A stretch of 64,000 nt of DNA, taken from contig NZ_JAJAPB010000011.1 in the NCBI RefSeq assembly GCF_026226615.1, forward strand, positions 26,397-90,396, in the 5' to 3' direction. The notes beneath the pieces were generated by a model that worked only from the letters and a program-made list of their open reading frames with translations, made no database searches and was not told the DNA's origin. The position numbers and the translations under genes were made by a program. Origin of the DNA: Geovibrio ferrireducens. Lineage in GTDB: Bacteria > Chrysiogenota > Deferribacteres > Deferribacterales > Geovibrionaceae. Of this stretch, positions 8,571 to 15,699 are shown in pieces (position 1 is the stretch's first letter; each line of letters starts with the position of its first letter).

Positions 8571-8903
8571 ATGAAGATACACACTGAAGATTACGGCCAG
8601 TTTAAAGTTCTGAAAGTCGCCGGAAAGGTCGACATACTCACTTCATCTGAGATCAGGGCTAAGCTTGCCGAAGTTGCCAGAGCAAAGATAAATGTGCTTG
8701 TGGTGGATCTTGATAAAGTTGTGTACATGGATTCATCCGGGCTTGCCACTTTCCTTGAAGGGCTTAAAAGCATGAAGGAGTACGGCGGCGTTCTGCGTCT
8801 GGTAAATGTTCCCGAAAGAATAGACAAGGTTCTCAAGCTCATGAAGCTTGATCAGGTTTTTGAAGTTTACGAATCTGTTGACGAAGCTGCCAGAGGAAAA
8901 TAA
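8571..8903 (+). CDS. STAS-domain anti-anti-sigma factor
   Basis: 110 residues forming one STAS domain. The phosphorylation motif YMDSSGLATFL is intact, with a Ser expected to be phosphorylated by an HPK-type kinase. SpoIIAA/RsbV proteins bind an anti-sigma kinase and so free a sigma factor; other STAS proteins regulate phosphatases or phospholipid transport. No kinase or PP2C partner is in the window. The second of two adjacent ATG codons was chosen because it has better spacing (4 nt) from AGGGGG. It has its own promoter space and terminator, so it is probably monocistronic. Confidence 0.8.
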   Translation: MKIHTEDYGQFKVLKVAGKVDILTSSEIRAKLAEVARAKINVLVVDLDKVVYMDSSGLATFLEGLKSMKEYGGVLRLVNVPERIDKVLKLMKLDQVFEVYESVDEAARGK

Positions 8904-8943
8904 TAACCTGCTTCTTGATAAAACGTTTAAACAGTTTGCTTAT

Positions 8944-8981
8944 AAAAAAAGCCGCTCCGTAAGAAGCGGCTTTTGTTTTTT
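8944..8981. terminator. Bidirectional terminator (STAS gene / cytochrome b gene)
   Basis: AAAAAAAGCCGCT / AGCGGCTTTTGTTTTTT: a 6-bp GC stem (8951-8956 with 8965-8970) flanked by A and T runs, so it can act on both strands between convergent genes. Confidence 0.85.
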
Positions 8982-9003
8982 GTTATGAGTGACTGAGGTT
9001 GTT

Positions 9004-9702
9004 TTAGTCGTCTGAAACGTCTGTTTTCCATCCGGAGAAGATAGAGCTTATATCCCCTGCACGGGTTCTGAAATCCACAAGAGCGGCGGCATACAGATGC
9101 ACCACAAGGAAAGTTGCTATAAGAAACACTACAAAGTAGTGCATCATTCTGATGTACTGAACGTTGCCTATGAGGCTGAACCAGCTAAGCATGCCGTGGA
9201 GGGTTCCGTTCGGGTCATTGAGAGACCAGAGGTAGAAACCGCTGAGTATCTGGAAGAAGAATACAAGGAAAATCGCCAGATATGCATACTGTGCCATAGG
9301 GTTGTGGGTTATTATGTGTTTCGGGTGTTTTTCCAGAAAGGTATAGTATTTCAGGTACTGGATTATAAGTTCCCTGTCCTTTTTGTTAAAAGGATTGTAG
9401 AAGGTGCGCCAGTTGGCGTATTGATTGCCTACTATTACATAAGCCACCCTGAGCAGGACGCTGAAAGTGAACACCATGCCGGCAACATAATGGATAAACC
9501 GCATCTGTCCCATGACGTATGGTTCGGTAAGTGAGTTGTCATAGGTGAAGAATGGGAAATGGATGTAAAGCCCTGTGCTGATGAGGATCGTTATACAGAT
9601 TACATTAAGCCAGTGACTGAACCTGACAGGCATCTGCCAGACGTAGATGAAACCTTTTGCCGGGCACAGATGCCGCATTTCTGCGGTGAGTTTGGGAGTC
9701 AT
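9004..9702 (-). CDS. Ni/Fe-hydrogenase b-type cytochrome subunit (HyaC-like)
   Basis: 232 residues with four predicted TM helices (about 32-50, 70-90, 137-158, 187-208). Candidate haem-ligand histidines lie at 30 (RFSHW), 71, 188 and 202. This is the diheme cytochrome b that takes electrons from the periplasmic uptake hydrogenase to the quinone pool. The ATG has GGAGG 5 nt upstream. No hydrogenase large or small subunit gene is adjacent: the next upstream gene is unrelated, which is unusual for this family. It could serve a hydrogenase encoded elsewhere or another periplasmic oxidoreductase. Confidence 0.8.
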   Translation of the reverse strand: MTPKLTAEMRHLCPAKGFIYVWQMPVRFSHWLNVICITILISTGLYIHFPFFTYDNSLTEPYVMGQMRFIHYVAGMVFTFSVLLRVAYVIVGNQYANWRTFYNPFNKKDRELIIQYLKYYTFLEKHPKHIITHNPMAQYAYLAIFLVFFFQILSGFYLWSLNDPNGTLHGMLSWFSLIGNVQYIRMMHYFVVFLIATFLVVHLYAAALVDFRTRAGDISSIFSGWKTDVSDD

Positions 9703-9857
9703 AGCAACCTCCGGGAAAGTCTTATGAACTAATGATACAACTCTTCATCATCCGTGTCCAGTCGAATAAGTGTTTTATTATGAAAATCAGCTCATTTATC
9801 AGTTGCTTTTTATGCCGCTGGCTCACTGATGCGGGTGAAAAGCAGAGTCTGTTTTAT

Positions 9858-10433
9858 TTATGCGCGTTTTTCAAGATCAGGCAGAATATCCCTCAGAAAA
9901 ATCTTAACGCTTATAAGGTCAGAGCCTTCAAGTTTGCGGAGTATTTCATAGTATTTTTCCTCAAACGGTGATTTGTTGCCGAGGTTTTTTTCATAAAGGC
10001 ATTCAAGAACAGCGTCTATATTATCTGCGTATTTCAGGATTCTGCCTTCGATTGAGGAGTCCTTACCGTCAAAGAGTATATCCCTGAAAACACCTCTGTA
10101 CGGCTCACTGAAAGAGCTCAGAAGCATGTCCTCAGCGATGAGAACCTCTATCTCCTCCACCATGTGCTTCATCTTTTCTGTTCTGTGTTTCACATGGCTG
10201 AGAATATCCCCTGTAAAAGCTTCGGAAACGTCGTGGTTAAGGGCTTTTTTGTAAAGTCTGCCCCAGTCTATCCTGTTTCCGGCGTTCTCCTCCATGATAC
10301 CGAGAAGCTGCGCTATCTGCGCCACAGAGAAGGAATGCTCCGCCACGGAAGCCCGTCTGTGCATGAAGTCACTGGCCCAGCGGCCTATATTGTTCAGTTT
10401 TTTGACTGATAAAAGATAATCTGCTATGCTCAT
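9858..10433 (-). CDS. HD-domain 5'-nucleotidase, YfbR-like
   Basis: 191 residues. The sequence carries the residues that define YfbR: Arg18-Trp19, His33 (VAEHSF), His67-Asp68 (ALNHDVSE), Asp76 (TGDI) and a later Asp in the KYADNIDA helix. E. coli YfbR removes the 5' phosphate from deoxynucleoside monophosphates using a divalent metal. The length fits (E. coli 199). The gene is read away from a 22-bp perfect palindrome just upstream of its start, which may control it. Confidence 0.82.
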   Translation of the reverse strand: MSIADYLLSVKKLNNIGRWASDFMHRRASVAEHSFSVAQIAQLLGIMEENAGNRIDWGRLYKKALNHDVSEAFTGDILSHVKHRTEKMKHMVEEIEVLIAEDMLLSSFSEPYRGVFRDILFDGKDSSIEGRILKYADNIDAVLECLYEKNLGNKSPFEEKYYEILRKLEGSDLISVKIFLRDILPDLEKRA

Positions 10434-10460
10434 TATTCACCCTGAAATTCTCTCGGCGCT

Positions 10461-10482
10461 ATCATACCTGTACAGGTATGAT
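10461..10482. promoter_or_regulatory. 22-bp perfect palindrome, candidate operator
   Basis: ATCATACCTGT followed by its exact reverse complement, centred at 10471/10472. It lies between the divergent nucleotidase gene and the small Cys protein/malic enzyme operon. A second inverted repeat follows at 10506-10527 (AGGATATG, 6-nt spacer, CATATCCT). No T run follows either, so they look like protein-binding sites rather than terminators. Confidence 0.55.
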
Positions 10483-10552
10483 CATGCAATCAATTCTCTT
10501 TACAGAGGATATGACATGGCATATCCTTTATTAAAAATTGATGCGGAAGATA

Positions 10553-10738
10553 ATGAGTGAAAAAGAGATAAAGTGCCTTACCTGCGTTCATCTGAGAAAA
10601 ATTAAGATGGCCGAACTGAAAGGCTCATGGAAAATGCGCTGTGCTGTCACCGGGCGTTTCATGAAGGACGCTAAAACAAGGTGCAGGGATTATGAATCGG
10701 AAACGTGGGAACGTTTTGTCGATGAGGAAACCAAATAG
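10553..10738 (+). CDS. Small four-cysteine protein of unknown function
   Basis: 61 residues with CLTC (Cys8, Cys11), Cys30 (MRCAVTG) and Cys44 (TRCRDY). The spacing suggests a single zinc-ribbon or rubredoxin-like metal site. The ATG at 10553 has GGAAGA upstream; an ATG 15 bp earlier has no ribosome site. It ends 9 bp before malic enzyme, so the two are probably one transcript. I do not recognise the family. Confidence 0.65.
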   Translation: MSEKEIKCLTCVHLRKIKMAELKGSWKMRCAVTGRFMKDAKTRCRDYESETWERFVDEETK

Positions 10739-10747
10739 GAGGAACCA

Positions 10748-12085
10748 ATGCTTTTTGAATATTCGAACAAAACCATAAAATCGATCAGAGTGAAAATAAG
10801 CGATAAACCCGGCTATCTCGGCAGACTGACCTCCCTTGTGGGCAGTATGGACGGTATGTTCGGCGAGATAAAGTCTGTCCACATAGGTAAAGGCTACAAA
10901 ATACGCGATCTGGATGTCTATACCGACGGTGAGGAGCAGCTTAAGGCAATCCTCAAAGAGGTGGAAAAACTTGAAGGCATAGAGATAATAGCAGTTAAGG
11001 ATATAGTTGAAGAATACCATCAGGGGGGCAAGGTGAAGGTTGTGCCCACTGTTTCTGTGGAGACCATCGACGACCTTAAAATAGTCTATACACCGGGCGT
11101 TGCATCCATATGCAAACAGATAGCCGCCGATAAGTCGCTGGCTGACAGGTTCACAACCATCCCCAATAATGTGGCCATTGTCACCAACGGAACGGCTATC
11201 CTCGGTCTCGGCGATATTGGCGCTGTTGCGGGAATGCCTGTTATGGAAGGCAAGGCGCTTCTTTTCAGCCGTCTTGCGGATATAAACGGAGTGCCGATTC
11301 TTATCGAATCTCATGATTCGGAAGTTATTATAGAAACAGTAAAAAACATTGCGCCCACTTTCGGGGCGATCAAACTTGAGGATATAAAGGCGCCGGAGTG
11401 CTTCGAAATCGAGGAAAGGCTCCAGAATATGCTTAATATTCCTGTTATGCATGACGACCAGCACGGAACGGCGGTTGTTGTTCTGGCGGCTCTTCTGAAT
11501 ATTGCCAAGTACACCTTCCTTAACCTTCATCAGTCCAGTGTCGGCTTCATAGGCCTCGGCGCGGCCGGAACTGGTATCTTCAAGCTGCTTAAGGCTTACG
11601 GGGTGACCAAGCTTATAGGAACGGATCTCAATGCACAGGCAAAAGAACTGTTCAGGGAGCTTGGCGGCACGCCTACGGATCTTGCGGGGGTAATGAAAAA
11701 CTCTAAAATCGTAATAGCTACCACCGGCTGCCCTGATCTCATTAAGCCTGAGATGATACAGCCAGGACAGGTGGTTCTGGCGCTTTCTAACCCTAATCCT
11801 GAGATAGACCCGGAGCTTGCTGTTAAATCCGGCGCGATATTCGCTGCCGACGGAAAGTCGGTTAATAATGCGCTGGCATTTCCCGGCCTGTTCAAAGGGG
11901 CGCTCTCATCCAAAGCAAAAACCATCAATGACCGGATGAAGATTGCCGCTGCAAAGACCATTGCCTCTTTTGCTCTGGACGGTGACCTTGTGCCCAACAT
12001 TCTGGACAGAAAAGTGCATGATGCCGTGGCTCTTGCCGTTGAGCAGGAAGCATTCAAATCCGGAGCCGCAGTAAACCCGGAGTAG
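10748..12085 (+). CDS. Malic enzyme with N-terminal ACT domain
   Basis: 445 residues. An ACT domain (about 12-85) precedes the malic enzyme part: Tyr114 in YTPGV, Lys169 in [17 protein letters not shown] (211-222), DDQHGT (236-241) and the dinucleotide motif GLGAAG (269-274). The enzyme oxidatively decarboxylates malate to pyruvate. The dinucleotide preference (NAD or NADP) cannot be told with certainty, though this ACT-fused group is usually annotated as NAD-dependent. The ACT domain implies allosteric control by an amino acid or related small molecule. The start has AGGAGG 5 nt upstream. Confidence 0.92.
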   Translation: MLFEYSNKTIKSIRVKISDKPGYLGRLTSLVGSMDGMFGEIKSVHIGKGYKIRDLDVYTDGEEQLKAILKEVEKLEGIEIIAVKDIVEEYHQGGKVKVVPTVSVETIDDLKIVYTPGVASICKQIAADKSLADRFTTIPNNVAIVTNGTAILGLGDIGAVAGMPVMEGKALLFSRLADINGVPILIESHDSEVIIETVKNIAPTFGAIKLEDIKAPECFEIEERLQNMLNIPVMHDDQHGTAVVVLAALLNIAKYTFLNLHQSSVGFIGLGAAGTGIFKLLKAYGVTKLIGTDLNAQAKELFRELGGTPTDLAGVMKNSKIVIATTGCPDLIKPEMIQPGQVVLALSNPNPEIDPELAVKSGAIFAADGKSVNNALAFPGLFKGALSSKAKTINDRMKIAAAKTIASFALDGDLVPNILDRKVHDAVALAVEQEAFKSGAAVNPE

Positions 12086-12091
12086 GGGAAT

Positions 12092-12343
12092 ATGAAAAAG
12101 AACATAACAGCCGTCATTGCGGCTGCTTTTCTCCTCTCAGGGTGTTCCATGACCCGTGAGTTCGGGGACAGCTTTAAGCGGGAATATAATAAAGCCAAAC
12201 CCGAAGCAAAGCAGCAATGGAAAGAAACAAAAGAGGGGGCTAAGGAACTGCCCTCCGAGGCTAAGGACGCTGCTGTCAAATTCAAGGACGGAACAGTGGA
12301 TGTCTATGAAGGAGTAAAGGAAGACCTTAAGAAAATTCATTGA
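12092..12343 (+). CDS. Small charged lipoprotein
   Basis: 83 residues. The signal peptide ends in a lipobox LLSGC (Cys18). The mature part is a highly charged amphipathic helix rich in Lys and Glu (KPEAKQQWKETKEGAKELP), similar in style to small cell-envelope stress lipoproteins. It lies 6 bp after malic enzyme with GGGGAAT in the gap, so it probably shares the transcript. No family assignment. Confidence 0.7.
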   Translation: MKKNITAVIAAAFLLSGCSMTREFGDSFKREYNKAKPEAKQQWKETKEGAKELPSEAKDAAVKFKDGTVDVYEGVKEDLKKIH

Positions 12344-12429
12344 GCAGAAAGGTTCCTTTAATCTTGAGTTTCCGCTGATTAGTGTTTATTATTTTTTCGG
12401 TTCATTACGTTTTTTTATAGGGTGAGGGG

Positions 12430-13419
12430 ATGCCTGAGAATATTTTATTGGTATGGATAGGTAAAATAGGGGATTTTGTTGTTTCCACAGCTTTTATAAG
12501 AGCTTTGCGCAAAAAATATCCGGATGCTCATATAACCATTGTTCTGAGTGACTTTGTTGCGGAACTGGCGGGTACAGTACCGGAGCTTGATAAAATAATT
12601 GTCTTTCCCAAAAAGAAAATAGCAAGAAATCTCCTCCCTTTCATAAGAACATATTTCGGAAGAAAGTGGGATCTTTGTATAGACCTCAATCCCAGCCGCT
12701 CCACCTCTGCCGGCTGGCTCACACGGCTTTCCGGAGCACAGAGACGGGTTTCATCATACAATGAAAACTGTGAGAAATTTTATACAGAAATGATAAATGT
12801 GGGTGTAAATAAGGACCATATGCTCGATATTTACAGGCAGTTTGCCGAATATTTTGATGCAGGTGCAGAGTTTGACTACAAGCTTTCCATAGCCTTTTCT
12901 GATGCGGATATGAAAGCAGCAGAAGAGATAATGGCGAAAATGGGAATAAACAAGGACGATAAATTTGCCGTTGTTCATCCGGGCAACTTCACAAAACCCC
13001 GCTCATGCTGGGCTGCGGATAAATTTGCCGCACTCACGGCTTATATTGCAGAACATTCTGAATTCAGACCTGTTTTCATATCAGGCCCCGGTGAGAATGA
13101 AAAAGTAGAGGCAATAATCTCTGCATCTGGTGTTATCTGTCCTATGGCTCCGAATATGCCTCTGTCTGTTCTTGCTGCGTTTTTGAGCCATGCTTCCATG
13201 TTCATAGGCAACTCGACAGGAACGCTGCATATTGCTGAGGCAGTGGGAGTGCCCACACTGAGCTTTAACAGGGCTTATTCCTATGATGTCTGGCGCCCGA
13301 TTTCCCCCGGATCCGTTGCAATAAGAGGACCTGAAAAAGAGATAGGCAGCCTCCCTTACGAAACGGGTCTGGAAGGGCTTAAGAAACTTTTTGAGCTTAA
13401 CGGTTTCAGCTTCAGATAA
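12430..13419 (+). CDS. Glycosyltransferase family 9 (heptosyltransferase-like)
   Basis: 329 residues with two Rossmann-like halves. The N-terminus has the GT9 pattern ILLVWIGKIGDFVVSTAFIRALRKKYP, and the C-terminal half has VVHPGNF and FIGNSTGTLHIAEAVGVP, typical of ADP-heptose:LPS heptosyltransferases. It would act on the cytoplasmic face of the inner membrane on LPS core or another surface glycan. No other LPS gene is adjacent, so the acceptor is unknown. Confidence 0.85.
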   Translation: MPENILLVWIGKIGDFVVSTAFIRALRKKYPDAHITIVLSDFVAELAGTVPELDKIIVFPKKKIARNLLPFIRTYFGRKWDLCIDLNPSRSTSAGWLTRLSGAQRRVSSYNENCEKFYTEMINVGVNKDHMLDIYRQFAEYFDAGAEFDYKLSIAFSDADMKAAEEIMAKMGINKDDKFAVVHPGNFTKPRSCWAADKFAALTAYIAEHSEFRPVFISGPGENEKVEAIISASGVICPMAPNMPLSVLAAFLSHASMFIGNSTGTLHIAEAVGVPTLSFNRAYSYDVWRPISPGSVAIRGPEKEIGSLPYETGLEGLKKLFELNGFSFR

Positions 13420-13424
13420 AAAAA

Positions 13425-13443
13425 GGGCGGAGAACCTCCGCCC
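13425..13443. terminator. Bidirectional hairpin between GT9 and chemoreceptor genes
   Basis: GGGCGGAG (13425-13432) pairs with CTCCGCCC (13436-13443), 8 bp with a 3-nt loop. AAAAAAA precedes it, so the T run is on the minus strand; it serves the convergent chemoreceptor gene best. Confidence 0.75.
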
Positions 13444-13454
13444 GATTAAACAGT

Positions 13455-15224
13455 CTATTTCTTGATTTCTTCCGGCATTATACCGCTTATAAGCGCTCCC
13501 CAGTGTTTGCCTTTAATGTAAATAGGCATGGAGATGTCGTTAAATACTTCGCCAGTGTCCCTTATAACAGTCTGGAGAAGTATGGGCTTCTGGTTTTGTG
13601 CCCGCTTTTTCTCAGCCAGTGAACCGAAGTAAATTTTCATATGGCGGCTGAATTTCAGGTCAGTATCTTTGTTTCCCGTAAGTTCCCTTGAAAACTCCGA
13701 ATGGTGCACAGGAAGATAGCCTTTTCTGGTTACAGGCACAGAGTAGATAAGCTGGGGCATCCTGCGGAGGATGCTGTCGAGCTTGCTCTGAATCTCGCTT
13801 TTAAAGGCGTTTCTGTATGAAATATCGTATTTCTGCGGGAAAGTGTTCTTGATGGCTGAACAGTTTTCATCAAATACATTGATGCCTTTTTCAGCAAGCT
13901 TTTCAAGGCTTGTCTGAATCTCATTCCTGAAAACCGAAAGCTCAGCGGCAATTTTTTCAAACTCGCCCCTTCCGGTCTTGAATGTGGCCATGATTTCCTG
14001 AAGCTCTTCCGCTTCATCGCGCAGAGTATTTGTGCTGCTTCTGGTTTCTGTCATCATATGTGCAACCTGATTGCTCAGTTCCCTTATGCTGACTATATTT
14101 TCATGCACTTCGCTGTTTGTTACGGAAAGTTCCTCAATGGCGGATGCGATGGTCATAAGCTGTGCGTTGTTTCTTTCGAAGTCATTTACCATTGTAACAA
14201 ATTTAGTGGCTGATTCGGTAACAACATTCTTAGTGTTTTCAGTGTAACTGACAATAACCTCTGTTTCTTTTTCGGTGTTCTTGACCAGAGTGATCATGTC
14301 ACTGACATTATGCTCAATTTCATCGGTGGCATCTTTGACCCTTTCCGCGAGCTTGCGCACCTCATCAGCAACCACGGCAAAGCCTCTGCCGTGTTCACCT
14401 GCTCTGGCGGCTTCTATAGCGGCGTTAAGGGCAAGCAGGTTTGTCTGTTCCGATATATCCTTAATCAGTGAGATGATTTGCTTAATATTTGCCGAGTTGT
14501 TGGAAAGGGCATCAACTGTATTTCCGAAGGTTCCCAGCATGGAGCCGACCTGCGATATTTCACCGCTGGCTTCCTCAAGCCGCACAGAAATATCCTTTGC
14601 GCTTTCAAGGTTTGTGGTTGTGGATGATGATATTTCCTGTGAGTTTATGGCGATCTCGTTAATTGCTGTTGTGGACTGTTCGCTTGCTGTGTAGATAAGC
14701 TCTGCCATTTCGTTCTGTTTGTTAATGCTGCCTGTGGCAAAGTCAACAGCCTTACTGACCCTTTCACCGCCTATTGCGACCTCAATGCCTATGTTCCTCG
14801 AAATACATATGTTTCTGCGAAGGTGATCCATAAAGGAGTCATAGCTTTCAGCCATTTGTCTGAATTCGTCATAACTCATTTTCGGCAGTGAGCAGGAAAT
14901 GTCGCTGGAGTTTGTATCTGTACTTTCAAAAACATGGATCATGGCTTTTACCGGTCGGATAAACAGGTGGCGCATGAATAATATAATGAACGTACCTGCT
15001 CCGATGCTGAGACAGAGCATTACAGCTATAATAAGCAGTGAGCCGTTAAGAAAGGATTCCATTTCCGGTATGCCTGCATGGGCTGAGAATGACTTTTCCC
15101 TCATATATAAAGTTGTTACGGTAATTAAATTCAGAAGAATCAGAAAGCCGACATTACCGATAATTTTTTTGGATATTGAATCAAAGAAGTGTTTCTCAAG
15201 ATATTCATAGATCTTCATAAACAT
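13455..15224 (-). CDS. Methyl-accepting chemotaxis protein with C-terminal sensor-like domain
   Basis: 589 residues. Two TM helices (about 22-41 and 60-83) enclose a periplasmic loop of only about 20 residues, so ligand sensing by that loop is unlikely. The cytoplasmic part has the MCP hairpin tip with [19 protein letters not shown] and [14 protein letters not shown]. After the signalling helices comes a domain of about 130 residues ending in [16 protein letters not shown], the C-terminal Cache/PAS-like module seen in some MCPs. The ATG at 15224 has CAGGTGG 6 nt upstream; a start 11 codons earlier has none. It would couple to CheA/CheW. Confidence 0.88.
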   Translation of the reverse strand: MFMKIYEYLEKHFFDSISKKIIGNVGFLILLNLITVTTLYMREKSFSAHAGIPEMESFLNGSLLIIAVMLCLSIGAGTFIILFMRHLFIRPVKAMIHVFESTDTNSSDISCSLPKMSYDEFRQMAESYDSFMDHLRRNICISRNIGIEVAIGGERVSKAVDFATGSINKQNEMAELIYTASEQSTTAINEIAINSQEISSSTTTNLESAKDISVRLEEASGEISQVGSMLGTFGNTVDALSNNSANIKQIISLIKDISEQTNLLALNAAIEAARAGEHGRGFAVVADEVRKLAERVKDATDEIEHNVSDMITLVKNTEKETEVIVSYTENTKNVVTESATKFVTMVNDFERNNAQLMTIASAIEELSVTNSEVHENIVSIRELSNQVAHMMTETRSSTNTLRDEAEELQEIMATFKTGRGEFEKIAAELSVFRNEIQTSLEKLAEKGINVFDENCSAIKNTFPQKYDISYRNAFKSEIQSKLDSILRRMPQLIYSVPVTRKGYLPVHHSEFSRELTGNKDTDLKFSRHMKIYFGSLAEKKRAQNQKPILLQTVIRDTGEVFNDISMPIYIKGKHWGALISGIMPEEIKK

Positions 15225-15533
15225 AAAAAACCACCTGACAATAAATCTTACAGACATTAAAGGTTATACAAGGTTGTGCTGTCAAGATATTCTTTTAAAT
15301 ATCACGACTTTACATCTTTTACATATGCTCACTCATTTATTAAACGTCATCAGATCTATTAATGATTTAAAGCAGCATTACCGATAGTCATTTTCGTAAA
15401 TTTAATCGGCAGCACTGATAATTTAATTAATTCTTATGCTGCAATACAGTGTTAAATATAATTACATAGTTCTCTTTTTCCGAAAACAATTATTTTTAGC
15501 CATTGTCAGAAAATTATTTTAGGGCGCAAAAAA

Positions 15534-15551
15534 ATTGTACAAAAGTACAAT
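15534..15551. promoter_or_regulatory. GTAC-N4-GTAC inverted repeat, candidate activator site
   Basis: ATTGTAC AAAA GTACAAT, a perfect 7-bp inverted repeat about 115 bp upstream of the probable transcription start of the exporter operon. Its core GTAC-N4-GTAC recurs in front of the adhesin gene at 32348-32359. Confidence 0.5.
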
Positions 15552-15629
15552 ATAGCTTTAGTTTCTTATAAACAAGAAGAAAACACATGTTTACACACTT
15601 TGTTCTATCTTATTGATATTAATTTCTGT

Positions 15630-15657
15630 TTGATTCCTTGCGCAAGAGTGGTATTAT
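15630..15657 (+). promoter_or_regulatory. Candidate sigma70 promoter of the Lap-type operon
   Basis: TTGATT (15630-15635), 16-bp spacer, TATTAT (15652-15657). The spacer contains the 10-bp palindrome CTTGCGCAAG, where a repressor would block polymerase. The predicted leader is about 35 nt, ending in CAGGAG before the ATG. Confidence 0.45.
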
Positions 15658-15699
15658 CTAATTGTCATTATTGCGTACACCAATAACAGGAGTGTTAGT

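Larger units (their letters stand above)
15225..15699. other. AT-rich control region of the Lap-type secretion operon
   Basis: This 475-bp gap between divergent genes has no credible reading frame. It holds an inverted repeat at 15534-15551, a promoter at 15630-15657 with the palindrome CTTGCGCAAG (15637-15646) inside its spacer, and several A/T tracts. On the minus strand TTGACA lies upstream of the chemoreceptor gene, but no well-spaced -10 accompanies it. Confidence 0.6.

Noticed and set aside
10625..11530. 301-codon minus-strand frame opposite malic enzyme
   Set aside because: Fully inside a gene with clear catalytic motifs; the reverse product is low in Gly and rich in His, Phe and Tyr, unlike real neighbours.
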